64,000 bases of DNA from Prevotella sp. P6B1 (GTDB taxonomy: Bacteria; Bacteroidota; Bacteroidia; Bacteroidales; Bacteroidaceae), in the NCBI RefSeq assembly GCF_000702825.1, contig NZ_JNKF01000001.1:1-64000 (forward strand). The letters are read 5' to 3'. The notes below the pieces were generated by a model. That model saw only the letters and a list, made by a program, of their open reading frames with translations. It was not told the origin of the DNA and did not search any database. Position 1 is the stretch's first letter; the number at the start of each line of letters is the position of its first letter. Positions 25,437 to 33,901 of the stretch are shown in pieces. The translations under genes were made by a program, and so were the position numbers.

Positions 25437-26306
25437 ATGAATAGAAGTATCATCTCAGTCGTTTTGTCTTTAGTTGCTTTCTGTGGTGCTTTTGCCCAGA
25501 AGTCGCTTACGGTGGATGCAGAGTACACCTATCGCGCCTCTGAAGATGTATCTTTGGGCCAAGCTAAGCAGACAGCCCTCGAACGTGCTAAAATTCAGGC
25601 TATTGCCGATGCCTTTGGTACCATTGTCAGTGAGACGAACTCAATGCGCATGTCGAATAAGAACGGGCGTAGTGATATTGATTTCCTGTCAATTTCAGGA
25701 AGCGATGTCAAGGGAGAGTGGATTGAGACCATTGGTCAGCCTCAGTATCAGATTAATTACGATGGCGAAACACTGGTGGTGACGGCCAAATGTAAGGGGC
25801 GTATTCGTGAGATTGTTGCCAATGGTGTTGATTTTCAGGCGAAGGTGCTACGTAACGGTACCGATGACCGTTCGGAGTCAGAGACTTTCTTTTCGGGCGA
25901 TAACTTCTATGTCAGCTTCACGTCGCCTGTTGCCGGCTATGTTGCCATCTATCTGGTGGATGTAGGTAACATGGCTTGTTGCCTGTTGCCCTATCAGGCT
26001 CAGCAGGATGGTATCTATAGTGTAAAGGCCAATCAGCGCTATGTGTTCTTCAATGTGGATGAGGCTCTGCCAACAGAGAAACCCATTGTCGACCTTTATC
26101 GGATGACCACCCTGTTCCCTGTGGAGCAGAATCAGATCTATATCGTCTTCTCAACTCAGCCTTTTGTGAAGGCTGCCGATGCCGTTGGCAAGGGACAGCT
26201 ACGCGAACTGAAGGGGGATGAGTTTCAGAAGTGGTTGGCAAAATGCCGCAAGCGCGACACCAATATGAGCGTCAAGATGATTCCAATAGCCATCAAGAAA
26301 CAATAA
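25437..26306 (+). CDS. Secreted DUF4384-type protein with LPP20-like N-terminal part
   Basis: A 289-residue protein with a signal peptide (IISVVLSLVAFCGAFAQ). Residues about 20-135 (YTYRASEDVSLGQAKQTALE; KAQAIADAFGT-type helix, then VVTAKCKGRIREI) resemble LPP20/FlgT-like envelope domains. Residues about 140-280 fit DUF4384 (FFSGDNFYVSFTSPVAGYVA; YLVDVGNMACCLLPYQ; TLFPVEQNQIYIVFSTQPF). DUF4384 is known to accompany or be fused to caspase-family proteases, which supports a functional link with the divergent operon. An upstream ATG at 25374 lies ahead of the -7 element and is rejected as start. Confidence 0.75.
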   Translation: MNRSIISVVLSLVAFCGAFAQKSLTVDAEYTYRASEDVSLGQAKQTALERAKIQAIADAFGTIVSETNSMRMSNKNGRSDIDFLSISGSDVKGEWIETIGQPQYQINYDGETLVVTAKCKGRIREIVANGVDFQAKVLRNGTDDRSESETFFSGDNFYVSFTSPVAGYVAIYLVDVGNMACCLLPYQAQQDGIYSVKANQRYVFFNVDEALPTEKPIVDLYRMTTLFPVEQNQIYIVFSTQPFVKAADAVGKGQLRELKGDEFQKWLAKCRKRDTNMSVKMIPIAIKKQ

Positions 26307-26346
26307 GCAAATGAGGAGCCTCACCGAGGTTCCTCATTTGCTTTTG
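26305..26346. terminator. Bidirectional terminator between DUF4384 and STAS genes
   Basis: 13-bp perfect stem AAGCAAATGAGGA (26305-26317) / TCCTCATTTGCTT (26331-26343) followed by TT; its left arm begins inside the stop codon of the plus-strand gene. The STAS gene converges on it. Confidence 0.8.
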
Positions 26347-26349
26347 GTA

Positions 26350-26655
26350 TCATTTAAATTTGAACAAGTGTACAAATCCTGTTGTCTTAAACACGTCGTA
26401 AACTTGAGGTTGCAGTCCTTGTATGTAGGGCTCATTGTGATTCGTCCAGCAATGCTGTACGATGTGCATCAGCAATCGTAAGCCGCTGGATGAGATGTAT
26501 TCAAGTTTGCTGCAATCTATGACGACCTCGCAATCAAAGTAGTTGTACAGGGGTTGTACTTCTCTCTCTGCCACTTGAGACACTAAGGTATCCAAGCGTC
26601 CGTCCAATGTCAGGGTCACCTGACGCTCGTCAGTTTTTTCAATCTTAATATCCAT
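26350..26655 (-). CDS. STAS-domain anti-sigma-factor antagonist
   Basis: A 101-residue single STAS domain (SpoIIAA/RsbV type). Conserved strands and the phospho-acceptor region are CEVVIDCSKLEYISSSGLRL, where one of the Ser residues would be the regulatory site. It begins 2 bases after the stop codon of the SpoIIE-type phosphatase gene, so the pair is co-translated. In partner switching the unphosphorylated form binds an RsbW-like kinase domain. Confidence 0.9.
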   Translation of the reverse strand: MDIKIEKTDERQVTLTLDGRLDTLVSQVAEREVQPLYNYFDCEVVIDCSKLEYISSSGLRLLMHIVQHCWTNHNEPYIQGLQPQVYDVFKTTGFVHLFKFK

Positions 26656-26657
26656 TC

Positions 26658-28889
26658 TTATATTCTTACTTTTTTTGTTTTCAATTCCTTTCTCATGATT
26701 AGCACATTTTCATTATTTTTCCTTTCGTAGCTTATGCTGTCCATATAGTGACACATCAGGTGTATGCCCAGACCGCCTTCGCTGAGCTGCTTGACTTTCT
26801 GCTTTACGTCGTACTCTGTAGCCTTGGTGGCATCAAAGGGAATACCCTTGTCGCGAAGTATGAATGTCAGAAAACGGTCGTCGGCTATAGCCTCCAACAG
26901 AATGTCGGCTTGTTCACCATCGGTATAGGCGTATTTTATGATGTTGACAACTGCCTCTTCCACGGCCAGGGTGATGTGTGAGGCTGTAGCCATGTCGATA
27001 TCCATGTCGCTGGTAATGCTGTTCATGAAGTCGGTCAGTTGCTTGACCTCGCTTAGGTCGTTGGCTATTGTCAGGGTTCGACGCAAAACCACATCGGTAT
27101 CTACGTCTTTGTATTGAATAGCCAGCAGGGAGATGTCATCGCCCTGTGGGATCTCGCCCACAAAGGCGTGTTCTGCCAGGCTAATATGCTTCACAAGGTC
27201 GCGTGCGCTGAGATGCTGCTGTGCGCATTTGTTTGTTTCCTCGCGTAGGCGCTCTCTGCCCAACTGCTCGTGCTCTGATGTCTCGGCCTCGGTATAGCCG
27301 TCGGTATAGAGGAACAGCATGGTGTTGCAATCCATAGATACTGTTTGTTCGGAGTAATTCCAGTCGGTGCGAAGACCGAGTGGGATGTTGTTGTCCACGT
27401 TCATGAATTGTGCCTGTTGGCCAATCATGATAGGCGGTTCGTGCCCTGCGTTGGTGTAGTTAAGCTGACCTGTTGGCAGATCGAGTACGCCCATGAACAA
27501 GGTGACGAACATGAACGAGTCGTTGTTCTCACAAATCGTCTGGTTCATGCGGCTCACAATCTGTTGGGGATGGGTGTGTAACATCGATGCATTGCGGAAC
27601 AGCGATATAGTCTCAGCCATCATCAATGCTGCTGGTACACCTTTGCCGCTCACATCGCCGATGCAGAAGAACAGTTTCTCGTCGCGTAGCAGAAAGTCGA
27701 ACAGGTCGCCACCAACTTCTTTGGCTGTTACGATTTCGCCATAGATATCGATATCGGTACGCTCAGGGTAGGGGGGATATTTCTTAGGCAGCATTTGCTG
27801 CTGGATATGGCTGGCAATTTTCAGTTCCTGTTCGATGGCTGCTTTCTGGGCTGTGGTCTTCCTCAGTCGGTCGATATTCTTGAACAGTGCTCTGCTGAGG
27901 ATGAATATGACGATAAGTCCGAAGAACATAACGGCCAGAATGATGGTACCAAGCAGATTGCCCTGATGATTAATGATGGCCTCGGGTACAACGATGACTA
28001 CAGTCCAATCGGCATATTTTACAAATGAATAGAATAAGACCGATTTGATGCTGTCGTTCATCATCTTGCAGATGCCGCTCTCATGGTGCATCATACGGCG
28101 GGCTATGCCGTCGTCGATAGTGTCGGGAGAGGTTGCTGCTATATCCTGGAATTTCTTTTTCAGAATGCGGTTCTCATCGGGATGAATCAAGTAAGTGCCA
28201 TCGTTATCGATAACAAAACTGTATGACTGTTCTTTATACCCCTTTTCGAAACGCTGGTGGTTCTCGGCATCAATACGCTTGTGGCGTTGGCGTAGCCATT
28301 CCAGCGATACGTCGGCTCCCAACATGCCCACTTTACGTCCGTTGCCATCGTGAATGTGCGTCATGTAGGTGGTTGTCAGCTGCTGTGAAGCTGCTTGGTC
28401 GAAATAGGGAGGCGTCCAGTCGCCCTCTTTCTTCTCGTAAGCCGTTTTATACCAAGGATGCGTCAGGAAGTCAGGATGGTCCTCGTTCATCTGCTTGCCC
28501 CTGATGGTACCTGCGGAATCGCGCCAGGCATAGATCTCGAAGTAGTGGCCTTTCTGTGGGTAATAGTCTGGTTCGAAAATCAGGCGGCAACTCGACATAT
28601 ATTTGTTCAGCTTTATCATCTGTTCCAGATGTGCCTGGAGTTTGTCGGTGTTGTCGAGATCGTTCTCAATCACGCTGATATTGTTGATGGCAGCCACGTA
28701 AACGTCAGACAGCACACCACGAATCTTCTCGTTGGTATGCATCATGATACCCTCATACCGTGATTCTACTTCGTTGGTTGTTGAGTTGCGGGTAATGACA
28801 AAAACGATGGTCATAATGGTGGCCCACATAACCAGCAGAACCACCATGATAATCATACTCAGCTTGTATGCTAACGTCTTCTTTACCAT
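26658..28889 (-). CDS. SpoIIE-type phosphatase with sensor domain and fused RsbW-like ATPase
   Basis: A 743-residue membrane protein. Transmembrane helix 1 spans about 9-32, a periplasmic dCache-like sensor about 35-305 (HPWYKTAYEKKEGDWTPPYF; GMLGADVSLEWL), and TM2 about 310-335. A coiled linker leads to a PP2C/SpoIIE domain about 370-590 (GDLFDFLLRDEKLFFCIGDV; LYTDGYTEAE). A C-terminal HATPase_c domain spans about 610-735, with N box EEAVVNIIKYAY, G1 DKGIPFD and G2 GGLGIHL. With the adjacent STAS protein, both arms of a partner switch are encoded side by side. The extracellular signal and the output are unknown. A -7 element TATCTTTG lies upstream (minus, 28920-28927). Confidence 0.9.
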   Translation of the reverse strand: MVKKTLAYKLSMIIMVVLLVMWATIMTIVFVITRNSTTNEVESRYEGIMMHTNEKIRGVLSDVYVAAINNISVIENDLDNTDKLQAHLEQMIKLNKYMSSCRLIFEPDYYPQKGHYFEIYAWRDSAGTIRGKQMNEDHPDFLTHPWYKTAYEKKEGDWTPPYFDQAASQQLTTTYMTHIHDGNGRKVGMLGADVSLEWLRQRHKRIDAENHQRFEKGYKEQSYSFVIDNDGTYLIHPDENRILKKKFQDIAATSPDTIDDGIARRMMHHESGICKMMNDSIKSVLFYSFVKYADWTVVIVVPEAIINHQGNLLGTIILAVMFFGLIVIFILSRALFKNIDRLRKTTAQKAAIEQELKIASHIQQQMLPKKYPPYPERTDIDIYGEIVTAKEVGGDLFDFLLRDEKLFFCIGDVSGKGVPAALMMAETISLFRNASMLHTHPQQIVSRMNQTICENNDSFMFVTLFMGVLDLPTGQLNYTNAGHEPPIMIGQQAQFMNVDNNIPLGLRTDWNYSEQTVSMDCNTMLFLYTDGYTEAETSEHEQLGRERLREETNKCAQQHLSARDLVKHISLAEHAFVGEIPQGDDISLLAIQYKDVDTDVVLRRTLTIANDLSEVKQLTDFMNSITSDMDIDMATASHITLAVEEAVVNIIKYAYTDGEQADILLEAIADDRFLTFILRDKGIPFDATKATEYDVKQKVKQLSEGGLGIHLMCHYMDSISYERKNNENVLIMRKELKTKKVRI

Positions 28890-28991
28890 CGTTTTGTAGA
28901 TAGTTTGTATTTACGGGCACAAAGATACAAAAAAACTTCTAATACTTTGTGCTTTTTTGAAAAAAAACTTATGTATGCAACTATATGGGCC

Positions 28992-31187
28992 TTAAACCCC
29001 TTTCATGGACAAAGAGATACGTTGGCGCCGATGGTCGACTTCGATGACCCGTACCTGAACGTGCTGATGGAGTTTGACTACATCGAGTGGGTGGGCGATG
29101 CGCCGGTTGGCCATTTGTGAGATGTGGACAAGACCATCGTGATGGACACCGATATCAACAAAGGCTCCAAAGTTGGTGATGTTGGTAACGATGCCTGGCA
29201 GTATCATACCCTCGACAAGGTCGTCGATGGTTGAGACATTCTTGTCGAATTCGAAGGCTTCGAGGGCTTCGCGTGGATCACGACCAGGCTTTTCTAATTC
29301 GGCTAAGATGTCGTTGAGGGTTGGCATGCCGACATCGGGTGTGACGTAACGTGACAGTTGGATTGCCTCACGTTTCTCCTTGTGGCTAATCAGGTCGGCC
29401 ACTGTACAGCCTTGGTCTTTGGCCATCTGTTCTACTAACTGATAGCGTTCGGGGTGTACAGCAGAATTGTCGAGCGGGTCCTTAGCGTTGCGGATGCGCA
29501 GAAATCCGGCACATTGTTGATAGGCTGAAGGCCCAAGACGCGGCACTTTGAGCAGTTGGGCACGTGAGGTGAATGCACCATGTTCGCGACGGTAATCTAC
29601 AATGTTCTTTGCCAGTGTAGCGCCCAGTCCGCTGACGTACATCAGCAGATGTTGTGAAGCGGTGTTGAGGTCGACACCGACAGAGTTGACACAACTCTCG
29701 ACAGTCTGGTCGAGCGAATGCTTAAGTTTGGATTGATCAACATCGTGCTGGTATTGGCCAACGCCGATGCTCTTTGGGTCGATTTTGACGAGTTCGGCCA
29801 GCGGGTCCATCAGTCTGCGGCCGATGGAGACGGCGCCACGTACGGTTACATCCTCGTTGGGAAACTCGTCGCGGGCCACTTTCGAGGCTGAATAAACTGA
29901 GGCACCGGCTTCGGAAACGACAAAGACCTGTGGGGTAGGGACTTCTGGGGCTCCTGATTTAGCTGTCGTGGCTTTCAAATCCGTGCCGACATTGTATTTA
30001 TGAGCGAGCACATCCTTTACGAAGGTGTCGGTTTCGCGACTGGCAGTACCATTTCCTATAGAGATGGCCTCAATCTGAAATTTCTGTATCAGGCGCTGCA
30101 GGGTGATGGCTGCCTCGGTACGCTTGTTCACAGGCGGGTGAGGCATGATGACATCGTGGTGCAGCAGATTGCCTTGGGCGTCTAAACAAACCACCTTGCA
30201 GCCTGTGCGAAAACCAGGATCAATACCCATGACGCGTTTCTGACCTAATGGCGCACTGAGCAGCAGTTGACGTAGGTTCTCAGCAAAGACCCGGATGGCT
30301 TCTTCATCGGCCTTTTCCTTACTAAGGGTGGTAAACTCTGTCTCGATGGCGGGTTTGAGCAAACGCTTATACCCATCGTCGATGGCTTCGGCTACTAATT
30401 TTCCGCAAGCTGTGTTGCCATAGACATAGTGGCGTTTCAGACGTTCGCAAGCCTCTTGGTCGTCGGGCGATATGCTGATGCGCAAAAAGCCTTCGGCCTC
30501 GCCTCGACGCATGGCGAGCAGACGGTGGGATGAACAGCGTTTCAACGGTTCGCTCCAATCAAAGTAATCGCTGTATTTTGAGGCTTCTTCCGTATCGGCT
30601 TTGGCTTTTACTACTTTTGAGGAGATGATGGCCTGGCGGGTGAAGGCGTTACGCAGTTGCTGGCGTGAGCGCTCGTCCTCGCTCACCGTTTCGGCAATGA
30701 TGTCTTGTGCTCCCTTGATTGCTTCTTCGACTGAAGCGACCTGCTGGCCTACATAGCGCTCGGCTGCATGTTCTGGATCACGTTCGCGCTGTTTCATAAT
30801 CAGAAGGGCTAACGGCTCCAGACCTTGTTCGCGAGCCACTTGGGCACGCGTACGGCGTTTGGGTTTGTATGGCAGGTAGATGTCCTCGAGTTCGGTGGCG
30901 TCCCAGCATTTGTCGATACGTTCCTGTAACTGAGGAGTCATCTTGTCGAGTTCGGTAATTGTTTTGACAACTGTTTCCTTGCGTTTCTGTATATCGAGCA
31001 ATTTTTCATATCGATCGCTGATGGCTGCAATCTGTATCTCGTCGAGTCCGCCTGTTCGTTCCTTGCGATAACGGGCGATGAAGGGAATGGTGCACCCTTC
31101 GTCGATGAGCGCCAGTGTGCCGGCGACATATTTCTCACTGATGCCCAACTGTGTGGCAATAAGTAAGGGAAAAACGTTCTTTTGCAT
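28992..31187 (-). CDS. tex: Tex-family RNA-binding protein (S1 domain)
   Basis: A 731-residue protein with the usual order: N-terminal helical domain (TIPFIARYRKERTGGLDE), YqgF-like RNase H fold (RVMGIDPGFRTGCKVVCLD), HhH motifs (QHLLMYVSGLGATLAKNIVD; LLKVPRLGPSAYQQCAGFLR) and a C-terminal S1 domain (LVEGMILPGIVTNITNFGAF to RRQRISLSMKG). Slightly shorter than the E. coli homologue. Tex is a transcription/translation accessory factor. Single gene, divergent from the LolA-like gene. Confidence 0.95.
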   Translation of the reverse strand: MQKNVFPLLIATQLGISEKYVAGTLALIDEGCTIPFIARYRKERTGGLDEIQIAAISDRYEKLLDIQKRKETVVKTITELDKMTPQLQERIDKCWDATELEDIYLPYKPKRRTRAQVAREQGLEPLALLIMKQRERDPEHAAERYVGQQVASVEEAIKGAQDIIAETVSEDERSRQQLRNAFTRQAIISSKVVKAKADTEEASKYSDYFDWSEPLKRCSSHRLLAMRRGEAEGFLRISISPDDQEACERLKRHYVYGNTACGKLVAEAIDDGYKRLLKPAIETEFTTLSKEKADEEAIRVFAENLRQLLLSAPLGQKRVMGIDPGFRTGCKVVCLDAQGNLLHHDVIMPHPPVNKRTEAAITLQRLIQKFQIEAISIGNGTASRETDTFVKDVLAHKYNVGTDLKATTAKSGAPEVPTPQVFVVSEAGASVYSASKVARDEFPNEDVTVRGAVSIGRRLMDPLAELVKIDPKSIGVGQYQHDVDQSKLKHSLDQTVESCVNSVGVDLNTASQHLLMYVSGLGATLAKNIVDYRREHGAFTSRAQLLKVPRLGPSAYQQCAGFLRIRNAKDPLDNSAVHPERYQLVEQMAKDQGCTVADLISHKEKREAIQLSRYVTPDVGMPTLNDILAELEKPGRDPREALEAFEFDKNVSTIDDLVEGMILPGIVTNITNFGAFVDIGVHHDGLVHISQMANRRIAHPLDVVKLHQHVQVRVIEVDHRRQRISLSMKGV

Positions 31188-31219
31188 AAATATAAGTAGT
31201 AATTACGTTAATTTGTGTG

Positions 31220-31257
31220 CAAAAATAGTAATAAATCACGAGAAATATGTATTTTTG
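31220..31257. promoter_or_regulatory. Divergent -7 elements for tex and the LolA-like gene
   Basis: Minus-strand TATTTTTG at 31220-31227 (tex) and plus-strand TATTTTTG at 31250-31257 (LolA-like gene). The two promoters must overlap in their upstream parts. Confidence 0.6.
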
Positions 31258-31279
31258 CACTCCGAAAATAAAAAGATTA

Positions 31280-31897
31280 ATGAGAAATAGGATAATTTTA
31301 GCGGTTATCATGTTGTTTGGCGTTATTTGCAACATCGGAGCGCAAGAATCAGCCAACAGCCGACAGGCACGCCGCATTTTTAACAACGCCTACCAGCAAG
31401 TATTTGGTGAACAGGGTGCTACATTGCATTACGATGTAAACATCACAGGCATCTATAAAACCCGTGGCACCATCTGGTATAAGGGAAAGAAGAGCAAGTT
31501 CGACGAAGCAAGAATGACCTCGTGGAATGATGGCACAACAGTATTCACCTTCAAGAAGAAAAAGGGCGAGGTGGAGATACATAATGCCAAGAACAATAAG
31601 AGTGACAAGTACTCGCAGAAGTTCAAGTTCGATCCGGAGAACTATACCTACAGCATCGCGGAGGCAGACAAAGGACTGCTGGTGACATTGAAGTTGATCA
31701 AGGGGCGCAAAGGTATGAAGGAGATTCACGCCTTGCTGGAACACAAGACCTATCATCCGATAAGCGTCCGCATCAAAATCGCTTTCATATGGACCACCAT
31801 TAAGATTAGCGATTTCCAGAGCGGTAGCATTACTGATGAGATGCTGCGTTTTCCCAAAGAGCAATTTAAGAATTATAAATTTGTAGACAAGCGATGA
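31280..31897 (+). CDS. LolA-like periplasmic lipoprotein carrier
   Basis: A 205-residue secreted protein with signal peptide IILAVIMLFGVICNIGAQ. The remainder is a run of long beta strands (GTIWYKGKKSKFDEARMTSW; TVFTFKKKKGEVEIHN; LLVTLKLIKGRKGMKEIHAL), as expected for the open-barrel LolA fold that carries lipoproteins from inner to outer membrane. Assignment rests on fold-like pattern and size, so it could be another LolA/VioE-fold protein. Start ATG 31280 follows a -7 element. It overlaps the ABC-F gene by ATGA. Confidence 0.6.
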   Translation: MRNRIILAVIMLFGVICNIGAQESANSRQARRIFNNAYQQVFGEQGATLHYDVNITGIYKTRGTIWYKGKKSKFDEARMTSWNDGTTVFTFKKKKGEVEIHNAKNNKSDKYSQKFKFDPENYTYSIAEADKGLLVTLKLIKGRKGMKEIHALLEHKTYHPISVRIKIAFIWTTIKISDFQSGSITDEMLRFPKEQFKNYKFVDKR

Positions 31898-33888
31898 TAT
31901 CGGTAGAAGGACTGAAAGTAGAATTTGGCATCAAACCTTTGTTCGATGGTGCGAGTTTCGTCATCAACGACAGAGATCGCATAGCCCTGGTGGGCAAGAA
32001 TGGAGCTGGCAAATCAACCATGCTCAAAATACTTTGTGGGCAGCAAAAACCTACAGCAGGCAACGTGAGTGTGCCTAACGATACCAAAATAGGCTATCTG
32101 CCGCAGGTGATGATTCTGCAGGACGATACCACTGTGCGTGAGGAAGCTCAGAAGGCCTTTGCCGATAATACGCGGATGAAGGAACGGCTGGAACAGATGA
32201 ATCAGGAACTGGCTGAGCGTACTGACTATGAGAGTGAGAGTTACCTGGCACTCATCGAGCGATATACTACCGAGCATGAACGGTATATGATGATGGGTGC
32301 TGAGAACTATGAGGCTGAGATAGAGCGTACACTCGTAGGACTTGGCTTTGAACGTTCGGATTTCGACCGTCCTACATCAGAATTCTCGGGCGGATGGCGT
32401 ATGCGAATAGAGTTGGCAAAGATTCTGTTGCAGAAACCTGATGTGTTGTTACTCGACGAGCCTACTAACCATCTGGATATCGAATCCATCCAATGGCTGG
32501 AGCAATTCCTGTCACAGAGCTCAAGTGCTGTGGTACTGGTCAGTCATGACCGTGCTTTTATTAACAATGTCTCGAATCGGACACTCGAGATTTCATGTGG
32601 TAAGGTTATCGACTATAAAGTCAAGTATGATGAATATGTGGTGCTGCGTAAGGAACGCCGTGAACAGCAGTTGAGGGCTTACGAGAACCAACAGAAGGAA
32701 GTGTCTGAGATGAAGGCATTTATTGAGCGGTTCCGCTATCAGGCTACCAAGGCTGTACAGGTACAGCAGAAGGTGAAACAGCTGGAAAAAATAGTGCCCA
32801 TCGAGATTGATGAGGTGGATAATTCGGCTATGCACCTGAAGTTCCCACCTTGTCTAAGAAGCGGTGATTACCCTGTAATTTGTGATGAGGTGCGTAAGGA
32901 TTATGGGGCCCATACGGTCTTTGACCATGTGACCCTGACTATCAAACGTGGCGAAAAGGTAGCTTTCGTAGGTAAGAATGGAGAAGGAAAATCGACTTTG
33001 GTGAAATGTATCATGGATGAGATTTCTTATTCTGGCGAACTGAAGGTGGGGCATAACATACAGATAGGCTATTTTGCCCAGAATCAGGCTCAATTGCTGG
33101 ATGAGAATCTGACCGTGTTCCAGACCATCGATAATGTGGCCAAGGGCGAGATTCGTCTGAAGATTAACGATATATTGGGTGCCTTTATGTTTGGCGGCGA
33201 GGAGAGTGACAAGAAAGTGAAGGTGCTGAGTGGTGGCGAACGTAGCCGACTGGCTATGATCAGACTGCTGTTGGAGCCAGTAAATCTGTTGATTCTCGAC
33301 GAGCCTACCAACCATTTGGATATGCCATCGAAGGATGTGCTGAAGGAAGCCATCAAGGCTTTCGACGGTACCGCTATTATCGTGAGTCACGACCGTGAGT
33401 TCCTTGACGGACTGGTGACTAAGGTGTATGAGTTCGGCGGTGGAAAGGTACGTGAACATCTGGGTGGTATCTATGACTTCCTGCGTTCGAAAAAGATCAG
33501 CGATTTGAACCAGCTTGGTAAGGATACAAATAATTCCCAACGAGGGAATAATTCCTTCCCAGTGAGGGAACAAAATATTCCCAACGTGGGAAAATCTGGC
33601 GAGCAGCAGGCTGTTAATCAGGAAGCCTTGAACAAGGTGCTGAATTATGCCGAGCGTAAAGAACTACAGAAACGCAAGAACCGTCTGGAGAAGGCTGTGA
33701 AACAGTCGGAAGCCAAGATTGAGCAGATGGAACAGCGACTGAAGGAGCTCGATGAACTGTTGATGGTGCCTGAGAATGCGTCGGACATGACGCTGGTGAC
33801 AGAATATACTTCTATCAAGCAAAGTCTCGATGAAGAGGTGGAGCGTTGGGAGAAGACAAGTGAAGAATTAGAATCATTAACACAATAA
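31894..33888 (+). CDS. ABC-F family ATPase
   Basis: A 664-residue soluble protein with two ABC domains. Walker A motifs are GKNGAGKST (near 35) and GKNGEGKST (near 358), signatures FSGGWRMRIELAKIL and LSGGERSRLAMIRLL, and both Walker B regions read LLDEPTNHLD / ILDEPTNHLD. A charged linker (LRKERREQQLRAYENQQKEV) lies between them and a coiled-coil tail at the end (RKNRLEKAVKQSEAKIEQME). ABC-F proteins act on ribosomes (EttA/Uup type). The stretch about residues 545-568, between the second ABC domain and the coiled coil, is made of three short palindromic DNA repeats and is probably a disordered insert. Confidence 0.93.
   Translation: MISVEGLKVEFGIKPLFDGASFVINDRDRIALVGKNGAGKSTMLKILCGQQKPTAGNVSVPNDTKIGYLPQVMILQDDTTVREEAQKAFADNTRMKERLEQMNQELAERTDYESESYLALIERYTTEHERYMMMGAENYEAEIERTLVGLGFERSDFDRPTSEFSGGWRMRIELAKILLQKPDVLLLDEPTNHLDIESIQWLEQFLSQSSSAVVLVSHDRAFINNVSNRTLEISCGKVIDYKVKYDEYVVLRKERREQQLRAYENQQKEVSEMKAFIERFRYQATKAVQVQQKVKQLEKIVPIEIDEVDNSAMHLKFPPCLRSGDYPVICDEVRKDYGAHTVFDHVTLTIKRGEKVAFVGKNGEGKSTLVKCIMDEISYSGELKVGHNIQIGYFAQNQAQLLDENLTVFQTIDNVAKGEIRLKINDILGAFMFGGEESDKKVKVLSGGERSRLAMIRLLLEPVNLLILDEPTNHLDMPSKDVLKEAIKAFDGTAIIVSHDREFLDGLVTKVYEFGGGKVREHLGGIYDFLRSKKISDLNQLGKDTNNSQRGNNSFPVREQNIPNVGKSGEQQAVNQEALNKVLNYAERKELQKRKNRLEKAVKQSEAKIEQMEQRLKELDELLMVPENASDMTLVTEYTSIKQSLDEEVERWEKTSEELESLTQ
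33534..33592. repeat. Three 15-bp palindromes at a 22-bp period inside the ABC-F gene
   Basis: TTCCCAACGAGGGAA (33534-33548), TTCCCAGTGAGGGAA (33556-33570) and TTCCCAACGTGGGAA (33578-33592). The period is exactly 22 bp, not a multiple of three, so each copy is read in a different frame. Confidence 0.95.
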
Positions 33889-33901
33889 ACACTAAAAAGC
33901 A

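Noticed and set aside
32854-33573. 239-codon minus-strand open frame in the ABC-F gene
   Set aside because: Overlaps the conserved second ABC domain; no independent promoter or recognisable domain.
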